This document shows, piece after piece, positions 56,418-64,000 of a stretch of 64,000 bases of DNA. The translations under genes were made by a program, and so were the position numbers. Below the pieces are notes generated by a model, which worked only from the letters and a program-made list of their open reading frames with translations, was not told the origin of the DNA and did no database searches. Where the stretch lies: assembly GCA_934216615.1 (NCBI GenBank), contig CAKQCB010000003.1:310001-374000 (forward strand). The letters are read 5' to 3'. Source of the DNA: an uncultured Anaerolineae bacterium (GTDB lineage Bacteria; Chloroflexota; Anaerolineae; Aggregatilineales; Phototrophicaceae). Position 1 is the stretch's first letter. Each line of letters begins with the position of its first letter.

Positions 56418-56625
56418 GTTGTTTGGTTTTCCTGAAATGTGAGGTTAGGAAGGGGCACAGTTTGGAGCGCGGATAAGGATAATAGAGTTTGTCACGGAAC
56501 GCAATACACGCGGAATCACAGCTTGAAAAGTCACGTTTTCAGCGCAATCAGACAGCTTGATTTCTATCCGTCATCCAATGATGTCGATGTGCAAAAAAAT
56601 CTATAGGGTGAACTCACCCGCGTGT

Positions 56626-57642
56626 CTACTTATCGTCTACTCGCACTGAAGATTTACGGATGATCAATTGGGGTTGTAAGATCACTTTGCGATAGGCGGC
56701 ATCTGGATATTTGATGCGGTGCAAGAGCAGTTCTAAGGCTTGTCGGCCTAGCTCATAACTCGGCTGTGCGACGACAGTCAACGGCGGGTTCAAATCTTGC
56801 GCCCACGGCATATCATCAAAACTGACCAGCGCGACTTCTTCGGGGATGCGTACTTGTAATTCATGAAGCGCCCGCAGACATCCTAATGCCAGCAAGTTAT
56901 TTGTCGCAAAAATAGCGTCCGGCGGGTTTTCCGAATTCATCAGTTCATAGGTGAGTTCAAACCCCTTCTCTAACTTGAAGGACCCCACTTTGATCAACTC
57001 TTGGATCGGCTCGACATTCGCGTGATAAAAAGCATTGTAATAGCCTTGCAAGCGTTCCCGCCCGGGGGTGATGTTTTGTGGCCCTGCCAGTATCGCAATC
57101 CGCTGATATCCCAAATTGAGCAGATGCGTCACCGCCATTTCTGACCCGCGCAAATTATCAACCATCACCGTGTCTGCCTCAAACTGCGCCACATCACGAT
57201 CCACAATCACAATCGGGATGTCTGCATCTTGTAGCGGGGTGAGGACATCTGCATCTTTAGGGTGCGTCGGGATGATGATAAGCCCTGCCGCCTGCTGTCC
57301 GCGCATGATGTCCAGATAAGAGCGTTGTTTCTCAGGGTTGTCATCGGTGTTGCACAAAATCACCGTCAATTGATGTTCATACGCAAGGTCTTCTACAGCG
57401 CGCACTAACGAGATGAACAGCGCATTTTGAATGTCAGGAATAATCAGCCCGATGGTGTTTGATTTTTGCACACGTAAACTTTGCGCAACACGGTTCGGGC
57501 GATATTGCAATTCATCCACGGCTTGTAAAACACGCTCACGAAGCTGTTCGTTGACCGATTCATTTCCCGCTAATACACGAGAAACGGTTGCACTCGAAAC
57601 GCCTGCTTTGCGGGCAACATCAAGGATACTTATCGAAGAAAT
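56626..57642 (-). CDS. LacI-family regulator with apparent ATT start
   Basis: 338-residue LacI regulator. The helix-turn-helix is SILDVARKAGVSSATVSRVL, followed by RPNRVAQSLRVQKSN and the sensor (GLIIPDIQNALFISLVRA, VSFDDMPWAQDLNPPLTVV). In the frame no ATG, GTG or TTG precedes the helix-turn-helix; the first, at 57519, would delete the DNA-binding domain. ATT at 57642 is preceded by AGGAG eight bases away (57651-57655), and TAA upstream closes the frame. It ends the D-arabinan-type operon and probably controls it. Confidence 0.85.
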   Translation of the reverse strand: MSSISILDVARKAGVSSATVSRVLAGNESVNEQLRERVLQAVDELQYRPNRVAQSLRVQKSNTIGLIIPDIQNALFISLVRAVEDLAYEHQLTVILCNTDDNPEKQRSYLDIMRGQQAAGLIIIPTHPKDADVLTPLQDADIPIVIVDRDVAQFEADTVMVDNLRGSEMAVTHLLNLGYQRIAILAGPQNITPGRERLQGYYNAFYHANVEPIQELIKVGSFKLEKGFELTYELMNSENPPDAIFATNNLLALGCLRALHELQVRIPEEVALVSFDDMPWAQDLNPPLTVVAQPSYELGRQALELLLHRIKYPDAAYRKVILQPQLIIRKSSVRVDDK

Positions 57643-57756
57643 GAGAGACGCTCCTAAATGACGCAGTTAACGATACCAAACAATTAAAGGTGTGGGATTT
57701 GGGTGTTTAAAACTTCAACTGCATAGACGCAACATTGATTTTTTTGAGCCTAATTT

Positions 57757-57812
57757 AGAAACGAACGATGGGAATAAACTTGGGTTGTATTATTCTTTCA
57801 TCGCTCGTTTCT
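57757..57812 (-). terminator. Imperfect stem-loop before the LacI gene
   Basis: Arms at 57757-57777 and 57790-57812 share AGAAACGA/TCGTTTCT and CGATG/CATCG with an internal mismatch and bulge. It may partially terminate the GH172 transcript or act as an operator. Weak evidence for either. Confidence 0.4.
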
Positions 57813-57863
57813 TCATCATTAAGATATTATACACAAGGACTTTTGAACCGAGAACAAAGTTTC

Positions 57864-58994
57864 CTATGTCGCCGCATCGTCGGGCAATGGCAAACGATCC
57901 TTGAGTTCGGGCAAGGCGGGAAACGGCTTATGCGGCTCCAATTGATACCAATACGCCGTGCTTGAATAATCATCATTTCGATTATTCGCGTGACCATGCT
58001 CAATCGTCACCTTGATCGACTTTTGAAAACATACAGGGTCTTCAATATGGAACCGATACAGCGAAATTTTCCCTGACCAGTTTGGGCCACCCGGCAAAGT
58101 GATACCATGATATGGCGCATGATACGGTGTCGCCGGACACCACGCGGTATTAAAGTAATCCTCTGTGCCTGTCCCATGGAGTGAGGGGGGCCATTCTTCA
58201 CCGTCGATGAAGATCATGTCATCACCTTCGCCGTACCAGTTAAAGGCTTGCCCCACGCCGGGCAGGTTCTGGTGCATTTCTTCGGGCGAGATCGGCCACG
58301 GTGCGTTTTCAGGCCATGCCCGTTTGCGCAGGTTATGAATGTTCAGGTTACACCCCACGTAATGACCTGTGCCTTCCGCTTCCAAAATGACATAGTTCCC
58401 TTTGCCATCGGTGTTTTTCCCGCCGAATGACCATTCATGATTCGGAATATCCGCATCAGAAATACCATCGGTCGGGTTTTGACGACGCCACTGCGCGTGA
58501 AAGCGTCCAATATCAGCGTCGATTTTGGCATGTTCTTCATAGTCGATGTAGTAATAAAATAAGACTTCGACATCGCACTCACTGGTGATTTCGATCAGCG
58601 CGCGTTCTGAGTAAGGCATGGGAAAAAAGCTGTTGAATGAACGACCATTAGCAGGACTCATTTGCAACGGCATCGACACAAAATCCACCGTTTGCGCATG
58701 ACCTACGCCGAAAAAGTCACCAATCGGCACTTCGACCGAATAATCCGACTCGTTATCCCAACGAATCCTGAGCGTTACCATGCGCAAGAAATCTTTTTGG
58801 TCACACACCATCGTGCACCAGATGTGATTAATACAGCCCGCCCCTTGAATGTCGGCGATCACGACGGTGCTACCCGGCGCCACATGCAGGCGATCATCGT
58901 TGCCACCAGTGCGATCATAACTGGAGACACGTCGCGTGGTCACTTGACGTACTCGCGCTAATTCACCCAGCGGGCTTCCCTTGAATACTGTCAT
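57864..58994 (-). CDS. GH172 (DUF2961) glycosidase
   Basis: 376 residues from the ATG at 58994 after AAAGGA; the longer frame is rejected. Family landmarks are GCINHIWCTMV, the pair GEGDDMIFIDGEEWPPS (Glu256) and HGTGTEDYFNTAWCP (Glu278), the glutamates expected for catalysis. GH172 members are D-fructofuranosidases or D-arabinofuranosidases. No signal peptide, so it acts on imported oligosaccharides. The gene follows the GH183-like gene by 47 bases. Confidence 0.88.
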   Translation of the reverse strand: MTVFKGSPLGELARVRQVTTRRVSSYDRTGGNDDRLHVAPGSTVVIADIQGAGCINHIWCTMVCDQKDFLRMVTLRIRWDNESDYSVEVPIGDFFGVGHAQTVDFVSMPLQMSPANGRSFNSFFPMPYSERALIEITSECDVEVLFYYYIDYEEHAKIDADIGRFHAQWRRQNPTDGISDADIPNHEWSFGGKNTDGKGNYVILEAEGTGHYVGCNLNIHNLRKRAWPENAPWPISPEEMHQNLPGVGQAFNWYGEGDDMIFIDGEEWPPSLHGTGTEDYFNTAWCPATPYHAPYHGITLPGGPNWSGKISLYRFHIEDPVCFQKSIKVTIEHGHANNRNDDYSSTAYWYQLEPHKPFPALPELKDRLPLPDDAAT

Positions 58995-59041
58995 TTTTTC
59001 ATTTCCTTTATCGCAAAACAGCGATCTTCGTCTGCAAAACT

Positions 59042-60109
59042 TTAAGAATCTCTGACCAAGCGAGCACGCATCAACAACACGTTGTATGGCCCCCACTGGG
59101 ACATATTAAAATAAATCGTCTCGCCATCACTCGCCCACGGGTGCAAATATGAGCCGTAGAGTGAGGGGTAATCGGACGAGTCCACTAACATCATCGGTTC
59201 GCTCCAAGGCCCTGTCATTTCTGGCGCTTCACGAATCACCAACCCGCGACGCGGTTCGTCTAAATAGATGACGATCCAACGGCCTAAAAATTCATTCCAT
59301 GAAACGGATAACTCACCGACTGGCGCGGACATGATTTCAACTGCGGCCTCTAAATCGCTCACCCATTCCGAGCCGTTCCAATAGGTGTACGCATCCATAT
59401 CTAAGATTTGGTCGCGGGGCGTGCGAGCTAACATCACCCCGCTATAACGCCCACCGTGAATCCCAAACACATAGATGAACCCTTCATGCTCTAACAAAGA
59501 CACTTGTCCGAAATTGGTATCCCCATCCCATATCGATTCGGCAGGCTGTGTCCATGTTTGCCCACCATCATCTGAATAGCCCCACCCTGAACGGTTGAGC
59601 GTCCAATGCCCCGGCGCGCCCCACTCTTTCACCGCCATATAATGCAAGTACATACGCCCATCAACCGCGATGCCGTAAGTGGGGATGATCGTGAAATCTT
59701 CAAAGCGTTTGCGAATGACGATGCGCGCACGACCGTTATCATCGGTAATCATGCCGTCGATGGTCATACCGTCTTCAAGGTCGCGGTCGGTGCTGTAGGC
59801 CAAAACGTTATAGCGCCACTGACCGCCACCCCCGCCGCCATTGGCGGGACGGCAACAGCCGAACGTATCCCCAAAAGCGATGTAAATCCTACCGTCCATC
59901 TCGAACATACTGCCGAGATCAGTAGACAGCACACCATAATTCACATCGGTCTGGTTTGGGGATTCCGGCCCGGTGACCCATTCCACAAATTCAACGTCTG
60001 CGATCCCTGTCAAAACGGGCGTCATATCCTCTTGATCTTGTGCATAAGTTTCCATAGAGAAAACCCCTATCACGTGTATCAAAACAAGCATTACAAATAA
60101 ACGCCGCAT
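59042..60109 (-). CDS. Secreted DUF4185 (GH183-like) protein
   Basis: 355 residues with a signal peptide (MRRLFVMLVLIHVIGVFSMETYA before QDQED). The DUF4185 domain is seen as IYIAFGDTFGCC, RYNVLAYSTDRDLEDG, WGYSDDGGQTWTQP and WGPYNVLLMRARL. DUF4185 has been assigned to GH183, with members being endo-D-arabinanases. As the only secreted enzyme of the cluster it would start depolymerisation outside. 50 bases separate it from GH116 and 47 from GH172. The fold is a five-bladed propeller type by family. Confidence 0.8.
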   Translation of the reverse strand: MRRLFVMLVLIHVIGVFSMETYAQDQEDMTPVLTGIADVEFVEWVTGPESPNQTDVNYGVLSTDLGSMFEMDGRIYIAFGDTFGCCRPANGGGGGGQWRYNVLAYSTDRDLEDGMTIDGMITDDNGRARIVIRKRFEDFTIIPTYGIAVDGRMYLHYMAVKEWGAPGHWTLNRSGWGYSDDGGQTWTQPAESIWDGDTNFGQVSLLEHEGFIYVFGIHGGRYSGVMLARTPRDQILDMDAYTYWNGSEWVSDLEAAVEIMSAPVGELSVSWNEFLGRWIVIYLDEPRRGLVIREAPEMTGPWSEPMMLVDSSDYPSLYGSYLHPWASDGETIYFNMSQWGPYNVLLMRARLVRDS

Positions 60110-60159
60110 GTTTTCCCTCCAAGTACCCTTCCGACCAAGTTCTTAAAAAAATCTTTTCT

Positions 60160-62556
60160 CTACTGCCCTAATATTTCCGTCTCAGAAACCCATGTGCCAT
60201 CTTCAGCGCGTTGGTGACGGTACACGCCCCATGCCACGCCGTTAGACCAGAAACATTGGAATAAATCAGGATCGGTACTCGCTTCGAGCACAGGGGAAAA
60301 CGTCAGTTCATCTTTTGCACGGTTAGCCTGCTGACCGCTCAACGCCAGCCACACCGTCCAACTGGACATCGAGCGGGCATAGTGATGACCGCACTCGACT
60401 TCATTCCACGGGTTGCGACGTATGCCTTCGTGACGTGAACGGACGGTCTCCACCAATTTCAAGCCTTCCGCCAGCCAACCGTTATAGATCAACTCGGCCG
60501 CGACGTGATATTCAATCCCCGTCCAAACTTCGTCCGAGTAGACAAAGGGGAACTTCGGCCGTCCACCATTTGGCCATGTACATAACAACAGGCCGGATTC
60601 ATCATTCAAAACATACGTGCGTTGACAGTTGGTGTGGTTCTCAAAACCTTCGAGAAAGTTGTAATCAAAAATGCTCTTGATCGCCTTGCGAACGTGCTCT
60701 TTGGGCAATAAGTCGCCCAGCCCAAGCGCGTGCGCATGAAGCTGACCTAACATCTGGTCAGAGAGAACCCCTAACCCATGCTGATATTTATAGGCATCTA
60801 CGTCTTCTAAATCTTGGATGTAGTATTCGCCATTCCAGCATAGACGGTCGAACTTCGTGGCGCTGGCTTCAAAAGCCTTGCGGTAACGTTCTGAGACGTC
60901 GGGTTCACCCATCACGGTAGCGAGTTCTTCAACTGCCCGCAGCGCCGCCATGTAATAGATGTTGCTGAGTGGGTTCGGCCCGTAAAATTCAATGTCATAG
61001 GTATTGTGTTGTTTGCCATCTAAGACAAAATCACCATCGGTATCCCAATGATGGGTGGCAAAATCCAAGGCGCGTTTGACGGCATCCCAAATACTTGCTA
61101 ACCAAGCACGATCCCCGCTCAACTGCCATTCGCGATAGACCCGTAACACGCTTCCCATTTGCCCATCTACAGCGGGTTCGGCTTTGGGTTGGTCGGCCCA
61201 TGTCCATATAAATGTCTCGCCGAGTGACTTCAAATTACGGAAGGTCATATAGCCATCTTCTTCCGTTTCGATTTGAAATTCGATGCGTCTCATCTCACGT
61301 TCTAAAGAGGGGTAGAGATACGCGAGGCTGTAGGCATAACTCCACACATGCGTACAGGTTCCGGCACAACTACCGCCGTTATCAAAGCACCCTTCCCAGC
61401 CGTAAAAGCGCCCATCTTCAAGCCAAAAACAGGTGTTACTGCGCATGGGTACCATGTTGGCGGTGACTGCATCAATCACGTAATCTGGCAAGGTACTGCT
61501 GAAAAACGCATCATGAAATTTATGCGTTTCGCTCGAAAGCCGTGACCATTCAGAAACCGCGTATTGCGCGACGCTCCACGCATCTTCAAATTGAACCGCG
61601 TAATGATTGCGAATGGTGGGTTTGGCGCCCGGCGCAACAGCTTTAGGACCATGCCAACTGTTATGACGATTCGGGAAATGCCATGTAATCCAGAATTGAT
61701 AGCTACGGGTTTCACCGGGTTGTAAGGTATCTACTGCGCCTACCGAGCTTGAATCCGGTCGGCCATCGGGCGATTCTAATTCATAGCCCAAATCTGTCAG
61801 CAGGCCATCTTCCGCCAAGTCATCCCAAAATTCTTGCAGGAAATCCCACCAACCACTGCGTAACCACTGCGGTTTCACGGTCACGTTTTGATGCGTCGTG
61901 ACCAAGCTCATACTGCCGAACATGAAATCATCTTCGGGGATGCCGGACGCATCCATGAACACACCGCGTAAACCTGCTTCATCACGAACTTGATTACGGG
62001 TTTTCCCATGTTTGCTGGGGGCGATATTCCAAAATGGATCAAACTGCACCCCGCCCACGGCGTTACACAACGATCCCGCCAATGTCACCGCTAAGGGTTG
62101 ATCTGAAATATTGGTCACGCTGTAGGTCAATGAGACGCAGGGAAGTCCCGAATCATCAGGGTTCAGCGGGATCATGGGATTGAAGGCTTCTAAATGTACC
62201 TTCACCGGTATATTGGGGTCTTCTAAATCCACCCAAGCTAAGGGATATTCACCACTGAATTTGGAGTGCAGAAAACGAGGCAAGCCTCCATTTTGCGAAG
62301 GATGATACCCATGCGACAGATTAAACGGCGGATATAACGCCCCTTCCAATACCCGTAAGATCGGTTCTTGGTCGGGCGCTTGTACACGGATGGTAAAGAA
62401 GGTGTTCGGCAGGTGATTCCCCTTTGCTGGAGAATTAAAAATTTCCCAGTCGCGCAGTTCACCCCGCGCCCCAAGGGACACCGTACCTGTTCCTAACCCG
62501 CCTAACGGAAAGGCGAGTGCAGTCGCAGATGAATCAAAATAACGCTTACTTTTCAT
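60160..62556 (-). CDS. GH116-family glycosidase
   Basis: 798 residues. The N-terminal beta-domain includes FPLGGLGTGTVSLGARG and SGLPCVSLTYSVTNIS; the C-terminal (alpha/alpha)6 barrel has YDIEFYGPNPLSNIYYMAAL, CWNGEYYIQDLEDV and YQHGLGVLSDQMLGQLHA. GH116 contains beta-glucosidases, beta-xylosidases and an exo-beta-D-arabinofuranosidase. No signal peptide. The cluster with GH172 and GH183-like enzymes favours a role on beta-D-Araf ends, but specificity cannot be read from sequence. Confidence 0.88.
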   Translation of the reverse strand: MKSKRYFDSSATALAFPLGGLGTGTVSLGARGELRDWEIFNSPAKGNHLPNTFFTIRVQAPDQEPILRVLEGALYPPFNLSHGYHPSQNGGLPRFLHSKFSGEYPLAWVDLEDPNIPVKVHLEAFNPMIPLNPDDSGLPCVSLTYSVTNISDQPLAVTLAGSLCNAVGGVQFDPFWNIAPSKHGKTRNQVRDEAGLRGVFMDASGIPEDDFMFGSMSLVTTHQNVTVKPQWLRSGWWDFLQEFWDDLAEDGLLTDLGYELESPDGRPDSSSVGAVDTLQPGETRSYQFWITWHFPNRHNSWHGPKAVAPGAKPTIRNHYAVQFEDAWSVAQYAVSEWSRLSSETHKFHDAFFSSTLPDYVIDAVTANMVPMRSNTCFWLEDGRFYGWEGCFDNGGSCAGTCTHVWSYAYSLAYLYPSLEREMRRIEFQIETEEDGYMTFRNLKSLGETFIWTWADQPKAEPAVDGQMGSVLRVYREWQLSGDRAWLASIWDAVKRALDFATHHWDTDGDFVLDGKQHNTYDIEFYGPNPLSNIYYMAALRAVEELATVMGEPDVSERYRKAFEASATKFDRLCWNGEYYIQDLEDVDAYKYQHGLGVLSDQMLGQLHAHALGLGDLLPKEHVRKAIKSIFDYNFLEGFENHTNCQRTYVLNDESGLLLCTWPNGGRPKFPFVYSDEVWTGIEYHVAAELIYNGWLAEGLKLVETVRSRHEGIRRNPWNEVECGHHYARSMSSWTVWLALSGQQANRAKDELTFSPVLEASTDPDLFQCFWSNGVAWGVYRHQRAEDGTWVSETEILGQ

Positions 62557-62606
62557 CTCTTAACCTGTCTTCCGCAAAAACGGATACTTTCAAGGAATTG
62601 ATTCCA

Positions 62607-63254
62607 CTAAACAGTTTCATTTTGGGTCGAATTAAATTGTTTAATCCGATCATCTACAGTAAAGGCTGCCATCAACACCCACAGCGAAGGCACCACCACG
62701 ATGAGCGCCCCTTTGCTAATCCATATAGCCCACGCGCCCACGACAGCTAACGCGATCATCCCCAACCCCACGATGGGGTTTGTCACCGCCAAGACCAGCG
62801 CATTTCGCCAAACCAACCCATCTTTCACTTTTAATTGAGAGGGTAAAAACATGGCGAACACGCCGATCATCAGAAGCGATAACAAGAGCATGCCCATGAA
62901 CACCACCAGTATGAAGGGCACATCTGCGACCAACAACGTGGCAAAAATCACAACGCCAAGCCATACCAAAAACACGGTCACTAACGTGGCGGGGTATAAC
63001 CACATCTGTTTCAAACGAGGGGCATTTTTAAACACGTGGCTGGCGGACATATTCATCATGCCTGCCAACACAGGCACTACAGGCAACGTTGCAAAGGCGA
63101 CCCATAAAAAAGCACCGTTGGTCAAAGCGTAGTACGTGGGTAGAAAAGCGAGCGCACACAACACATTCATCAATGCCCAGCGCGGTAGGTCGAAGAAATA
63201 GGCGACCAATGCCGAACCCAATGATGTTTCTGAGAGTGCTTGTAAGATGCGCAT
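62607..63254 (-). CDS. DUF624 family membrane protein
   Basis: 215-residue membrane protein with about five segments (ALMNVLCALAFLPTYYALT, LVTVFLVWLGVVIFATLLV, VFMGMLLLSLLMIGVFAMF). Such YesL-type genes sit beside sugar ABC permeases. It follows the permease with one base between stop and start. Function unknown; likely linked to import. Confidence 0.8.
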   Translation of the reverse strand: MRILQALSETSLGSALVAYFFDLPRWALMNVLCALAFLPTYYALTNGAFLWVAFATLPVVPVLAGMMNMSASHVFKNAPRLKQMWLYPATLVTVFLVWLGVVIFATLLVADVPFILVVFMGMLLLSLLMIGVFAMFLPSQLKVKDGLVWRNALVLAVTNPIVGLGMIALAVVGAWAIWISKGALIVVVPSLWVLMAAFTVDDRIKQFNSTQNETV

Positions 63255-63255
63255 C

Positions 63256-64000
63256 TTAAGTTTTCAACCCAGAAGAAACGATGCTCTTGATGATGTATTT
63301 CTGTAAAGCGATGAAAACGATCAGTACCGGAACAATCGCCATCGTCAAAGCAGCGGCGATCGGGCCTAATGCCCCTGCCCCATACTGCCCCCGCAGTAAC
63401 GTCAACCCGACGGTGATCACTTGTAAATCTGGAGAATTGATCATAATGAGCGGGAAGAAGTACGAATTCCACATTCCTACAAAGGTGAGGATTGCCAATG
63501 TAGTGAGTGCAGGCCCTGCCAACGGCAAGATGATACGCCAGTAGATGGTGAATACATTCGCGCCATCCACCCGCGCGGCATCTTCCAATTCAGTGGGTAT
63601 GGTGATGAAGTATTGTCGTAATAGAAATACCCCAAAGGGATTGATCAAGCCGGGCAAAATGAGCGCTGTATGCGTGTTATACAGCCCTAAATTGCGCACC
63701 AAAATAAATAACGGAACAATCGTGATTTGTCCCGGGATCATCAACGCCGAAATGAGGATGAGGAATAAAATATTCTTGCCGGGAAAATCTAAGCGGGCGA
63801 AAGCATACGCCGCCATCGAACACGTGATCAACTGCCCAAAGGTCACCACAATCGCCAATTTGAGCGAGTTCAACATAAACTGCCCATAGGGGACTTGGTT
63901 AAAGACCGATTCAAAATTTTCTAAAGATGGGTTTTGCGGAAACCAGCGCGGAGGTAAAACAAAAACCTCTGTTGTTTTGCCAAAGGCGGCTGAAATAATC
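63256..64000 (-). CDS. Sugar ABC transporter permease, MalG type (5' partial)
   Basis: The frame is open to the right edge, giving 247 visible residues; an internal ATG at 63876 is not the true start because the upstream part VLPPRWFPQNPSLENFESVF is typical of the family. EAA loop: EDAARVDGANVFTIYWRIIL. The operon's binding protein and other permease lie outside the window. It is the probable importer for the products of the secreted GH183-like enzyme. Confidence 0.9.
   Translation of the reverse strand, partial: IISAAFGKTTEVFVLPPRWFPQNPSLENFESVFNQVPYGQFMLNSLKLAIVVTFGQLITCSMAAYAFARLDFPGKNILFLILISALMIPGQITIVPLFILVRNLGLYNTHTALILPGLINPFGVFLLRQYFITIPTELEDAARVDGANVFTIYWRIILPLAGPALTTLAILTFVGMWNSYFFPLIMINSPDLQVITVGLTLLRGQYGAGALGPIAAALTMAIVPVLIVFIALQKYIIKSIVSSGLKT

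Noticed and set aside
57520..57642. Frameshift or truncation of the LacI gene at 56626-57519
   Set aside because: The helix-turn-helix is in the same frame without interruption; only the start codon is unusual.
1..64000. tRNA, rRNA or riboswitch genes
   Set aside because: No conserved stem sets or sequence signatures of these were noticed by eye; a covariance-model search was not possible here.

Overview
The window reads as a chromosomal stretch of a free-living, carbohydrate-scavenging bacterium, most likely a Chloroflexota member of the Anaerolineae type. This is an inference from gene content. It has many CUT1-type sugar ABC importers, a DICT-domain cyclase-like protein and an NB-ARC/TPR pair, and no TonB, SusCD, phosphotransferase system or phage genes. 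No rRNA, tRNA, CRISPR array or insertion sequence was seen. Every exported protein in the window has an A-x-A/Gln cleavage site and no lipobox.

Layout. 1-1.7 kb: end of an MBOAT O-acyltransferase gene and its SGNH-like partner. 1.8-10.2 kb (minus strand): GH4 hydrolase, PfkB kinase, acyl carrier protein, fatty-acyl-AMP ligase, sugar ABC importer, second PfkB kinase. 10.4-15.2 kb: peptide/oligosaccharide importer without ATPase, with an AhpD-like gene and a PIG-L deacetylase. 15.3-19.7 kb: DICT/cyclase-like sensor, trehalose synthase, FAD oxidoreductase. 19.9-23.0 kb: NB-ARC ATPase followed by a TPR protein. 23.0-33.0 kb: GH38-like enzyme divergent from a GntR/LacI regulator, a complete sugar importer with ATPase, a PHP-type phosphoesterase, and a convergent DeoR regulator. 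33.6-38.2 kb: IlvD/Edd sugar-acid dehydratase, unknown protein, acetyltransferase, membrane protein and M48 protease. 38.2-48.4 kb (minus): beta-glucan locus with LacI regulator, importer, cytoplasmic GH3 and a secreted GH3-CBM9-GH16 fusion. 48.9-54.6 kb: iron-siderophore importer with an internally duplicated binding protein. 54.7-56.4 kb: DUF6157 protein and an SLC13/ArsB-type transporter. 56.6-64 kb (minus): importer permease, DUF624 protein, GH116, GH183-like (DUF4185), GH172 (DUF2961) and a LacI regulator.

How the genes work together. The last operon is the most notable. GH183, GH172 and GH116 are the families known for endo-, exo-alpha- and exo-beta-D-arabinofuranosidases acting on mycobacterial arabinan. 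Here only the GH183-like protein carries a signal peptide, and the genes sit with an importer and a regulator. This suggests extracellular endo-cleavage, uptake of oligosaccharides and intracellular trimming of D-arabinan. The beta-glucan locus has the same plan, with one secreted multi-enzyme and one cytoplasmic GH3. Only one sugar-importer ATPase is present, so it may serve several importers.

Recurring signals. A strong stem-loop lies at the boundary between binding-protein and permease genes in all five importer operons where that boundary is visible. One LacI regulator appears to start at ATT. Two palindromes (GAGAGCGCTCTC) flank the LacI gene of the beta-glucan locus, and two AraR-like boxes flank the GntR/LacI gene.
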